NCBI GenBank assembly: GCA_020345785.1
Contig: CP070771.1
Coordinates: forward strand, 4,549,488 to 4,560,749
DNA: 11,262 bases
Origin: Desulfobacterales bacterium
Lineage (GTDB): Bacteria; Desulfobacterota; Desulfobacteria; Desulfobacterales; JAFDCJ01
Direction of reading: 5' to 3'
Shown: positions 1 through 5,219 of the stretch, piece by piece
How the letters are laid out: each line of letters opens with the position of its first letter
Numbering within the stretch: position 1 is the stretch's first letter
Made by a program: the position numbers and the translations under genes
Notes under the pieces: generated by a model
What the model saw: only the letters and a program-made list of their open reading frames with translations
Database searches by the model: none
What the model was told of the DNA's origin: nothing

Positions 1-360
1 CACTTTCATTTTTATTGTCTCTATAAGTCTCAGATTGTGCCTTTCGAATGCCCTTGGGTCATCAGGTATTTCTTCCCACCCATCGATAGGTTTCATATGC
101 TCATCCGGAACACTTCGGTCATCGAGATAGATGGACGTAAGTTCAACCCCATATATCTCACCAGTCTTACTGTCTTTAAGGAAATAGTCAGGTGTCTCTT
201 GTTTAGAATCGACCACAAAAGTACGTCCATTTGGGAGGCGGGAATACGCTGAAATAAATTGTGATATTTCAAACTGTTCCCTTTCACTTTTTTGTAGCCA
301 ATGATGTTTCACTTGTAGATCCTCACACATAACTATTAATTGACGGTCAAAAAAGGGCAT
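1..360 (-). CDS. Partial hypothetical protein, candidate first integron cassette gene
   Basis: The minus strand is open for 120 codons from an ATG at 360 to the window edge with no stop, so the C-terminus is missing. I do not recognise the family. The protein is charged and soluble-looking, with no signal peptide or membrane helix. Around residues 57-72 it reads PDYFL, then a short loop, then GVELTS. That resembles the PD-(D/E)XK nuclease core (acidic residue, spacer, E-x-basic/T), but this is a weak motif-level inference. The frame stays open upstream to a TAA near 416-414 and includes a GTG at 381, so the start is uncertain. The best Shine-Dalgarno nearby (AAAAGAGG, 416-409) serves an ATG at 404 in another frame. 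The gene reads away from intI and lies beyond a candidate attI core, as a first cassette would. Composition is AT-rich like the integrase region and unlike the liv genes. Confidence 0.55.
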   Translation of the reverse strand, partial: MPFFDRQLIVMCEDLQVKHHWLQKSEREQFEISQFISAYSRLPNGRTFVVDSKQETPDYFLKDSKTGEIYGVELTSIYLDDRSVPDEHMKPIDGWEEIPDDPRAFERHNLRLIETIKMKV

Positions 361-375
361 AAACCCGAATGAAAA

Positions 376-395
376 ATACACCTTTTCTGGTGTAT
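376..395. repeat. 7-bp hairpin ATACACC/GGTGTAT
   Basis: ATACACC (376-382) and GGTGTAT (389-395) form a perfect inverted repeat around a 6-nt TTTTCT loop. The 10-mer AAAATACACC at 373-382 recurs as a direct copy at 482-491. The hairpin lies just inside or upstream of the leftward gene's start, so an operator or RNA-structure role is possible. The sequence alone does not decide. Confidence 0.5.
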
Positions 396-423
396 AATAC
401 TCATATGACCTCTTTTAACCTAT

Positions 424-439
424 TGATATTATTATATCA
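424..439. repeat. TGATAT/ATATCA inverted repeat
   Basis: TGATAT-TATT-ATATCA is a perfect 6-bp-arm palindrome with a 4-nt centre. It lies in the leader between the candidate attI core and the leftward partial gene. It is AT-only, so chance occurrence in this AT-rich stretch is quite possible. It could be an operator. Confidence 0.3.
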
Positions 440-457
440 GTGTTTTATCAAAGTGGT

Positions 458-464
458 GTCTAAC
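458..464 (-). other. Candidate attI/cassette core site GTTAGAC
   Basis: On the minus strand 464-458 reads GTTAGAC, which fits the integron core consensus GTTRRRY. It has the orientation expected at the attI-cassette junction when the integrase is transcribed away to the right and cassettes lie to the left. It sits between the divergent integrase and the leftward partial gene, downstream of a candidate cassette promoter. A 7-mer of this degeneracy occurs by chance, so the call rests on context. Two other GTTRRRY matches in the same spacer are listed among the rejected items. Confidence 0.45.
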
Positions 465-529
465 ACGCTAATGAATTGCGTAAAATACACCATTTCTATT
501 CAAATCCATAATTTTTACAAAATAATTGT

Positions 530-559
530 ATTATAATAAATTCTAAACCGCAATTTCAA
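530..559 (-). promoter_or_regulatory. Candidate leftward cassette promoter (Pc-like)
   Basis: On the minus strand, TTGAAA (559-554) and a perfect TATAAT (535-530) are separated by 18 bp. A start near 523 would transcribe through the GTTAGAC core into the partial gene at 360. Position and direction match an integron cassette promoter. The AT-rich background raises the chance of false matches. Confidence 0.45.
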
Positions 560-733
560 TTCAAATTTCAACCTCAATCTATTATTCACTCCTGCTGTTT
601 AGTGAAGGCTATACCTATTAATTACAATTACATATCTTTACAGGCAGTTTTTTCAAAATTGATGGTTGGGTATAAATTTTTGCGAAAGTTCAACATAAAA
701 GTTAATTATAATTAAACAAGCGTAAAAAAAATA

Positions 734-761
734 TTGACAATCATATGTACATTAATTTAAA
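734..761 (+). promoter_or_regulatory. Candidate intI promoter
   Basis: A perfect TTGACA -35 hexamer (734-739) is followed after 16 bp by a weak -10, TTTAAA (756-761), about 30 bp upstream of the intI start codon. The Shine-Dalgarno AGGAGG at 782-787 lies 5 nt before the ATG and fixes the start at 793. I saw no recognisable LexA operator overlapping this promoter, but the LexA box of this lineage may differ from the enterobacterial one. Confidence 0.4.
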
Positions 762-792
762 GATTTAAAAAATATTTCTACAGGAGGATCAA

Positions 793-1770
793 ATGGGGAG
801 TGAAAAGACTAAAATTCTGGACCAATTGCGGATCAGAATTCGACGCTGCGGCTACAGTATTCGAACTGAAAAATCATATGTTGACTGGAACAGAAGATTT
901 ATCCTTTTTCACAGGAAGAAGCACCCCAAAGATATGGGAGCTGAGCACGTAGAACAATTTTTGTCGTTTTTAGCTGTTCAGTGTAATGTGGCGGCAAGTA
1001 CGCAGAATCAGGCAAAATGCGCAATTTTATTTCTTTACAAGGAAGTATTAAATCAAAACTTAGATTGGCTGCAAAATGTGAGGAGTGCCAAACGATCTGA
1101 GCGAATTCCGGTTGTTTTAACGAAAAGTGAAGTAAAATCAGTATTATCGTCGCTTGATGGGGTAAATTGGATGGCTGGTCATATACTCTACGGCGCCGGC
1201 TTGCGTGTAATGGAGTGTGTGCGGCTGAGGGTGAAAGACATCGATTTTGAAATGAACCAGATCACTGTGCGTGACGGCAAAGGGAAAAAAGATAGAAGAA
1301 CGGTTTTGCCCAAGGTGATCAAAGATGTATTGATGCGTCATTTATTAAAAGTTAAAGCTATTCATAAAAATGATCTGTCGAAAGGATATGGTGAAGTCTA
1401 TTTGCCTTTTGCCCTGGAGCGAAAATACCCGAATGCGAACAGGGAGTGGGCCTGGCAGTATGTGTTTCCTTCAAGAAAAAGATCTGTCGATCCGAGATCC
1501 GGTAAAATTCGACGCCATCATATAGATGAAAAGACAATCCAGCGGTCTATAAAAAAGGCAGCAAAAATATCGCGTATTTATAAGCAGGTGAGCTGTCATA
1601 CTTTGAGACACAGCTTTGCTACTCACCTGCTGGAATCGGGATATGATATCCGGACAGTTCAGGAGTTATTAGGCCACAAAGACGTCAGAACAACAATGAT
1701 TTATACACATGTTTTAAACAAGGGCGGGCGAGGGGTCATAAGCCCTTCAGATCAGTTAGTGGTAAATTAA
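793..1770 (+). CDS. intI: Integron integrase (IntI-type tyrosine recombinase)
   Basis: This 325-residue site-specific recombinase is predicted to catalyse attI x attC cassette insertion and excision through a 3'-phosphotyrosine intermediate. The N-terminal SAM-like core-binding domain spans about residues 8-95 and the catalytic domain about 105-310. The catalytic set is complete: R138 (GAGLR), a lysine in GKGKK (162-166), H269 and R272 (HTLRHSF), H295 (LLGH) and nucleophile Y304. The IntI hallmark that separates this family from XerC/D is present at about residues 203-226: ALERKYPNA followed by [10 protein letters not shown], between patches II and III. Length matches IntI proteins (about 320-340 aa). 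The start is fixed by AGGAGG five bases before the ATG. The gene is divergent from the leftward partial gene and convergent with the iron-sulfur subunit. It looks intact, hence probably functional. The assignment to IntI is secure; its class is not assigned. Confidence 0.95.
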   Translation: MGSEKTKILDQLRIRIRRCGYSIRTEKSYVDWNRRFILFHRKKHPKDMGAEHVEQFLSFLAVQCNVAASTQNQAKCAILFLYKEVLNQNLDWLQNVRSAKRSERIPVVLTKSEVKSVLSSLDGVNWMAGHILYGAGLRVMECVRLRVKDIDFEMNQITVRDGKGKKDRRTVLPKVIKDVLMRHLLKVKAIHKNDLSKGYGEVYLPFALERKYPNANREWAWQYVFPSRKRSVDPRSGKIRRHHIDEKTIQRSIKKAAKISRIYKQVSCHTLRHSFATHLLESGYDIRTVQELLGHKDVRTTMIYTHVLNKGGRGVISPSDQLVVN

Positions 1771-1776
1771 TCCGCT

Positions 1777-1796
1777 CTGCAAAATAATACTTGCAG
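1777..1796. terminator. Weak hairpin in the convergent intI/sdhB-like spacer
   Basis: CTGCAA (1777-1782) and TTGCAG (1791-1796) form a 6-bp stem with an 8-nt loop, 6 nt after the intI stop codon. No T-run follows on either strand. It could end transcription of intI only as a poor terminator, so this is a tentative call. Confidence 0.25.
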
Positions 1797-1853
1797 GGTG
1801 TTGAACTGTTCTTTGAAAATTCAAGAAAATCGTTATATCGAAGGCGCCACGGA

Positions 1854-2549
1854 TTAGTTATCTTCTTCCAACATTCGCCTTAAATCCGCAATGTGCCGTG
1901 CCGGATAAACAGCGGTGGGGCACACCCGACTGCAGTTCAGTGCTCTTTCACAAAGATGATGGCCCCGCTTACTTCCCGCCAGAGACGTGAGATAACTTTC
2001 TTTTTGTGGTGATTTCTGAAGCTCGCTATTTAAAGCGGCAAGCACAGCTGGCCCCAGGAATGCCGCATTTTTTTCTGTTACCGGACAGGCGGAAACGCAG
2101 GCGCCGCATTCAATACAGTTTTCGAAGCGTGTAAATTGACGGATTCCTTGAGGGCGAGCGGTGCTTTTTACTTCTTCGGATTTCCTTAAATAACTCCAGT
2201 CATCGGGCAAATCCCCGTATAGTCTGCTTACGTCCACCACCAGATCACCTATGGGTTCAAAGCCCTCGAGAGGTGTCAGCTCAATGGTGTCGCCTGGAAG
2301 TTCCTGAATTTTAGTGATGCAGGTCAGGCGCTCTTTGCCGTTGATTTTGCAGGCGCAGGTGCCGCAGGAGGAATGATGGCAGGAGTGGCGGTACATCAGG
2401 GTATTGTCCTGCTTATGCCGGATTTTTTCAAGAGCATCAAGGACACTTATGTCGGTGTCTGCTTCGAGGGTGAACTCCTGAAACCGGGGCGGATCGATAC
2501 GGTCCGGTTTGTAGCGCAGTATTTTAAATGTTAATTTTTTGATTGGCAT
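1854..2549 (-). CDS. Succinate dehydrogenase/fumarate reductase iron-sulfur subunit
   Basis: This 231-residue protein has SdhB/FrdB architecture: it carries electrons between the flavoprotein subunit and the membrane quinone site. A plant-type [2Fe-2S] domain occupies about residues 1-100 with C57, C62, C65 and C77 (CHHSSCGTCAC...C). The C-terminal domain has CIECGACVSACP (C145, C148, C151, C155) and C200, C206 and C210 (CERALNCSRVCP), the ligand set for one [4Fe-4S] and one [3Fe-4S] cluster. Length is normal. I chose the ATG at 2549 (MPIKKLTF). The frame is open to 2594, but those extra 15 codons are translated from a 10-bp tandem repeat (2571-2600). No strong ribosome binding site is visible at either start. 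No flavoprotein or membrane-anchor gene is adjacent, so the partners must be elsewhere or this is a paralogous ferredoxin-like subunit. It converges with intI. Confidence 0.9.
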   Translation of the reverse strand: MPIKKLTFKILRYKPDRIDPPRFQEFTLEADTDISVLDALEKIRHKQDNTLMYRHSCHHSSCGTCACKINGKERLTCITKIQELPGDTIELTPLEGFEPIGDLVVDVSRLYGDLPDDWSYLRKSEEVKSTARPQGIRQFTRFENCIECGACVSACPVTEKNAAFLGPAVLAALNSELQKSPQKESYLTSLAGSKRGHHLCERALNCSRVCPTAVYPARHIADLRRMLEEDN

Positions 2550-2570
2550 AGTCGATTCTAATTTGTTTGG

Positions 2571-2600
2571 ACACGGATTTACACGGATGAACACAGATTT
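2571..2600. repeat. 10-bp tandem repeat, three units
   Basis: Three consecutive 10-mers, ACACGGATTT, ACACGGATGA and ACACAGATTT, lie just upstream of the iron-sulfur subunit gene. Tandem tracts with CACGGAT cores recur as intergenic spacers in many bacterial genomes. I see no coding role. Their in-frame translation explains the spurious N-terminal extension of the neighbouring gene. Confidence 0.85.
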
Positions 2601-2647
2601 TGGATGTATTAACCACCCGCTTCGCTCGAGGCACGGAGTTCACGGAG

Positions 2648-2662
2648 TCCGCCTAAGGCGGA
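2648..2662. repeat. 15-nt micro-palindrome TCCGCCT-A-AGGCGGA
   Basis: This is a perfect 7-bp-arm palindrome with a single central base. It lies directly at the inner end of the left CTCCGTG-type repeat and is followed without a gap by a larger GC hairpin. It looks like one of several palindromic micro-insertions in the intergenic regions of this window. Confidence 0.7.
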
Positions 2663-2663
2663 T

Positions 2664-2691
2664 CCCCCGGGCGGGAGACGACGCCCGGGGG
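2664..2691. repeat. GC hairpin with shared 13-nt core
   Basis: CCCCCGGGCG (2664-2673) and CGCCCGGGGG (2682-2691) form a perfect 10-bp stem around an 8-nt loop. Read on the minus strand, the centre is CGTCGTCTCCCGC (plus 2671-2683). The same 13-mer sits in the loop of the hairpin at 2803-2836, which has a quite different stem. No T-run follows, so it is not a classical terminator. Confidence 0.8.
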
Positions 2692-2802
2692 AAAGCACCA
2701 AGCCTATCGGCGGAAATAGCTTAGCGCACCTTAGACTGGCTTTTTGCCGGTAAATGTTTGTTGCTTGATATTTGTATGTTGACTGCCCGAAGGGCTGCAG
2801 GC

Positions 2803-2836
2803 TTTTGTTGGATCGTCGTCTCCCGCTCCAACAAAA
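2803..2836. repeat. TTTTGTTGGA hairpin with shared 13-nt core
   Basis: TTTTGTTGGA (2803-2812) and TCCAACAAAA (2827-2836) form a perfect 10-bp stem. The 14-nt loop contains CGTCGTCTCCCGC (2814-2826), identical to the core of the hairpin at 2664-2691 read on the other strand. The right arm continues as an A-run and the left arm is T-rich. Transcribed leftward it would give a stem followed by a few U residues, but no gene ends here. Confidence 0.8.
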
Positions 2837-3003
2837 AAACAGAACCTCCGTGCCCTCTGTGTCTCCGTGTCCTCCGTGCCTCTGTGGTGAAAAAATATTA
2901 CTGCGAATACGTCACCGTAATCATGAATGGGTGTAATAAGTGTCGAGTTTTCTAAATACGTAATTAAGATCCCAAAAGCTTTGATCATTTAAAGATTCTC
3001 AAT

Positions 3004-3183
3004 CTATAGGAAATATACTGTTTTCTCTGCGATCCTTGCGCCTCGAGCGAAGCCCCGCAGAGCGGGATGCAAGCTCGGGCGGTGAATTTCACTCAGGTAG
3101 CTGCCCACCAAAGCTCGGCCCATCATCGTGGCTGAAGGTTTAAAGTATTGATAAAGTGAATGCTGAAAGATAGCACGGGCCAT
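3004..3183 (-). CDS. Possible small or remnant ORF overlapping the livF stop
   Basis: An ATG at 3183-3181 overlaps the livF TAA as TAATG, an arrangement typical of translational coupling, and opens 59 codons. The first 33 or so residues (MARAIFQHSLYQYF to YLSEI) look protein-like. The rest is translated from the CTCTGCG-type intergenic repeat at 3025-3086 and is unlikely to be native. I recognise no family. It may be the stub of a gene cut by the repeat, or chance. Confidence 0.2.
   Translation of the reverse strand: MARAIFQHSLYQYFKPSATMMGRALVGSYLSEIHRPSLHPALRGFARGARIAEKTVYFL
3025..3086 (+). repeat. Third intergenic repeat copy with nested hairpin insert
   Basis: CTCTGCGATCCTTGCGCCTC (3025-3044) and GCGGTGAA (3079-3086) form the familiar CTCTGCG...GCGGTGA intergenic repeat. 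Between them is a 34-nt insert (3045-3078). The insert starts GAGCGAAGC and folds on itself through CGAGC/GCTCG outer arms and CCGC-AGA-GCGG inner arms. A GAGCGAAGC-initiated insert occupies the same place, after CCTC, in the minus-strand copy at 2650-2607. Confidence 0.65.
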
Positions 3184-3890
3184 TAGCCCCCGACCCAAAA
3201 GGCCTTTTTCAAATCAGTGAAATCGGCGGCGGGTCCTTCATATTTGTTGCGGCCGAGTTCCAGAACGTAGACGTAATCTGAGATTTTAAGGGCTTTGCGG
3301 ATTTCCTGATCGACAAGCAGTATAGTCAACCCTTCCCGGTCGCGAAGGTCCGTCAGCATATGGTAAACTTCTTCTGAAAGCATTTTGGACAAGCCGGCCG
3401 TCGGTTCATCGACCAGCAGCATTTGGGGATCAGACATGAGGGTGCGCCCGATCTCCACCATGCGCTGCTGTCCACCGGAGAGTTCACCGGTCATCTGCCT
3501 CCTTCTTTCCCCAAGAATCGGAAAACGCACGTAGTTTTCTTCGATCTTTTTCCGGACACGTTTTTTGTCCCGCCGGAAGGTCCAGGCACCCAGTTCGAGA
3601 TTCTCCTCCACCGACATGTCACGGAAAATTCCGGGCTGCTGCGGGATGTAGGCTAAACCCTTCTGGATACGCTTGTATGTGGGTGTCTCAAGAATGCTCC
3701 GACCATTGAGCAGAATCTCTCCCGCATTTGGCTTCAGAAAACCAAAGACGGCTTTGAGCAGGGTGGATTTACCGACGCCATTGGCCCCTAATATCGTCGA
3801 TATTTTGCTTTTCCGGGCAACCAGCTCAAGATCCTGGAGGATGTTGAGGTCCTTGTAGTAACCCACGTAAAGATTCCTGACCTCCAGCAT
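3183..3890 (-). CDS. livF: High-affinity branched-chain amino acid ABC transporter ATP-binding protein
   Basis: One of two cytoplasmic ATPases that power the importer, paired with LivG on the LivH/LivM core. From the ATG at 3890 (MLEVRNLYVGYY) the protein has 235 residues, the usual LivF size. It shows Walker A GANGVGKST (35-43), signature LSGGQQ (138-143) and Walker B MLLVDEP (157-163). The switch region reads LLVDQE, where most ABC ATPases have histidine. LivF proteins typically read VEQN here, so this is a family trait rather than a defect. The frame is open to 4001 and another ATG lies at 3926, but the far N-terminal residues come from the adjacent repeat. AGGA about 10 nt before 3890 supports the chosen start. 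livF is separated from livG by about 594 bp of repeats, so it may need its own promoter. Confidence 0.92.
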   Translation of the reverse strand: MLEVRNLYVGYYKDLNILQDLELVARKSKISTILGANGVGKSTLLKAVFGFLKPNAGEILLNGRSILETPTYKRIQKGLAYIPQQPGIFRDMSVEENLELGAWTFRRDKKRVRKKIEENYVRFPILGERRRQMTGELSGGQQRMVEIGRTLMSDPQMLLVDEPTAGLSKMLSEEVYHMLTDLRDREGLTILLVDQEIRKALKISDYVYVLELGRNKYEGPAADFTDLKKAFWVGG

Positions 3891-3977
3891 CTTTTGATCG
3901 TCCTGGCCTGGTGGGTTTGAGTGCATTAGTTTTCCATTGATCTTTTCGGCTTGACGAATGTCTATCAATAAAAAGAT

Positions 3978-4193
3978 GAACGTCGAACATCGAACGTCCA
4001 ACGTTGAACATCGAATAATGATATCGCTACGCTCCGCAATTTAATTTAAAATTTACAATGAAATTTGCATTCAAAAATCTATGGTTCAAAATTTTTGACG
4101 GTACCCGTTTTTTCATCTTTTAGCATTCAAAATTCGATCTGCCTGAGGCAGACAAGTGCTTGCTCGCCTGTGGCGAGTTGAACGTTCGATGTT
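3978..4193. repeat. TCGAAC-type dispersed repeat (inner part of composite copy A)
   Basis: The left end is a run of TCGAAC/GTCCAAC/GTTGAAC units (3978-4016). The right end carries matching units in the opposite sense (GTTGAACGTTCGATG, 4177-4191). The right arm is interrupted by micro-palindromes: CTGCCTGAGGCAG (4139-4151) and CTCGCC-TGT-GGCGAG (4163-4177). TCACGCC-TC-GGCGTGA (4194-4209) follows directly. The AT-rich middle has no convincing ORF. It resembles the element at 7944-8116 in its ends and its GCG-x-AGCG block. Confidence 0.7.
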
Positions 4194-4216
4194 TCACGCC
4201 TCGGCGTGATTCATTC

Positions 4217-4397
4217 GTTTCGTTTTTCGATCAAAATGGCCGCTACGCAGCCAGCGGTTTGGCTGCTTGCCCTCCGTCTCGTCCCGTCGTAGTCGCGCTG
4301 CAAGCGTGACGAAGTCGGAAGCCTGAAAGGCGAAGGAGGGACACCTGAACACCTTTAAAAAATCAATGCATTCGCTCACATCGACAACCAATTGTCG
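4217..4397 (-). repeat. Structured dispersed repeat, copy A
   Basis: This 181-bp element is the inverted counterpart of 7721-7933. By eye, 4217-4348 aligns to 7802-7933 without gaps at about 90% identity, and the adjoining 33 nt align more loosely. The outer end is a hairpin, CGACAA-TTGG-TTGTCG on the minus strand (plus 4397-4382). The other end contains CCGCT/AGCGG arms. No reading frame is convincing. It lies in the livG-livF gap, outside both genes. Confidence 0.8.
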
Positions 4398-4452
4398 CTT
4401 TATTAACGAACGCCTAACCCGCCTCCGCCGGAATAAATGATAGAATTCCTCA

Positions 4453-4483
4453 AATCTTCAATTTTCATTCTTCAATCTTCAAT
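4453..4483. repeat. ATTCTTCAAT tandem tract
   Basis: AATCTTCAAT, ATTCTTCAAT and AATCTTCAAT follow one another at 4453-4462, 4467-4476 and 4474-4483, abutting the livG stop codon. It is a short intergenic simple repeat. The rest of 4398-4452 shows nothing recognisable. Confidence 0.55.
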
Positions 4484-4484
4484 A

Positions 4485-5219
4485 TTATTGTTCCGCTTCT
4501 TCATCCCGGCCGAGATAAGCCTCTATCACGACCGGATCTTTTTTCACAATTTCCGGATCGCCGTCGGCAATCAGATCGCCGTTATTAAGCACGAGGAGTC
4601 TCCTGCTGAGCGCGAAAATCGTATCCATATCGTGGCTGATGATGATAATCGCTTTGCCCTCCTCATTGACCCGGTATATGTATTGGTAAATAATCTCCAT
4701 CAGCTTCGGATGCACGCCGGCAAACGGTTCGTCGAGAATCATAACATCAGGATTCAGCATCAGCAGTCGTCCAAGCTCGAGCAGCTTCTGCTGCCCGCCG
4801 GAAAGCGCCTGAGCGTATTCATTGCGCAAATGCTCCATGGTCAGAAACGCCAGTACCTCGAGGGCCCGCTTCCGAAAATCACGTTGACGGGCGGTCGGGT
4901 CCATCGCAAGTGCCGGCACGTACAGGTTCTCCAAAACCGTCAGGCGCCTGAAGGCGCGGGTTACCTGAAAAGTGCGCCCAAAACCCGCCTGGGCCACTTT
5001 GTACGGCGGCAAAGGATCGATGCGTCTGCCATTCAAATAAACCGTGCCGCTGGTGGGTTTGATCACGCCGTCAAGAATATTGGTCAAAGTGGTCTTACCG
5101 GCACCATTGGGTCCGATTAAACCGATAAGTTCGGGCCCTTCAACCTTGAGAGAGACATTATTCAAAACCTGCAGTCCGCCGAAATTTTTGCAGATCCGAT
5201 TTATCTCAAGTCGGATCAT
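4485..5219 (-). CDS. livG: High-affinity branched-chain amino acid ABC transporter ATP-binding protein
   Basis: The second cytoplasmic ATPase of the importer, 244 residues, normal for LivG. It shows Walker A GPNGAGKTT (36-44), Q-loop GRTFQ (81-85), signature LSGGQQ (139-144), Walker B VMILDEP (159-165) and the switch histidine H196 in ISHD. The C-terminal VIEAYLG is typical of LivG. The start at 5219 overlaps the livM stop as ATGA and is preceded by GGAGG seven bases upstream, so the longer open frame to 5348 is rejected. Translational coupling with livM is expected. Downstream, the gene ends in a short tandem tract and the livF gene lies beyond about 594 bp of repeats. Confidence 0.95.
   Translation of the reverse strand: MIRLEINRICKNFGGLQVLNNVSLKVEGPELIGLIGPNGAGKTTLTNILDGVIKPTSGTVYLNGRRIDPLPPYKVAQAGFGRTFQVTRAFRRLTVLENLYVPALAMDPTARQRDFRKRALEVLAFLTMEHLRNEYAQALSGGQQKLLELGRLLMLNPDVMILDEPFAGVHPKLMEIIYQYIYRVNEEGKAIIIISHDMDTIFALSRRLLVLNNGDLIADGDPEIVKKDPVVIEAYLGRDEEAEQ

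Larger units (their letters stand above)
2607..2895. repeat. Inverted pair of CTCCGTG-type intergenic repeats
   Basis: A minus-strand copy (2650-2607) and a plus-strand copy (2846-2890) of an 8-9 bp periodic CTCCGTG/CTCTGTG repeat face away from each other. Both end in GTGCCTC and then a GTGGT motif. The left copy carries an extra 11-nt CCGCTTCGCTC block (2617-2627, plus-strand sequence) between these two motifs; the right copy does not. The DNA between them (2651-2845) holds hairpins described separately and no convincing gene. The spacer from 2550 to 3180 is therefore essentially all repeat-derived. Confidence 0.7.

Noticed and set aside
665..671. GTTGGGT as a plus-strand attI/attC core
   Set aside because: It matches GTTRRRY but points toward intI, the wrong way for an attI junction with cassettes to the left. 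Pairing it with GTCTAAC at 458 as one attC gives about 214 bp with no clear palindromic arms.
688..694. GTTCAAC (minus-strand GTTGAAC) as the attI core
   Set aside because: It fits the consensus and orientation but lies upstream of the candidate Pc promoter and matches the usual GTTAGRC form less well than 464-458. It remains a second-best alternative.
2550..2594. N-terminal extension of the iron-sulfur subunit (start at 2594)
   Set aside because: The extra residues are translated from a 10-bp tandem repeat, whereas MPIKKLTF at 2549 gives a normal subunit length.
2571..2890. CRISPR-like periodicity
   Set aside because: The units are 8-10 bp with no spacers, so these are tandem or degenerate intergenic repeats and not a CRISPR array.
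2731..2988. Short frames on both strands between the iron-sulfur gene and livF
   Set aside because: They are translations of CTCCGTG-type repeats and hairpins.
3891..4001. N-terminal extension of livF (start at 4001)
   Set aside because: The outer part is encoded by a dispersed repeat and the 235-residue form from 3890 matches the family. The ATG at 3926 cannot be fully excluded.
3978..4397. Insertion sequence or MITE with target-site duplication
   Set aside because: No transposase is present, no clean terminal inverted repeats or flanking duplications are visible, and the ends are degenerate. It is reported as a dispersed repeat instead.
4437..5120. 227-codon plus-strand frame opposite livG
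   Set aside because: It is antisense to an unmistakable ATPase gene and has no recognisable motif.
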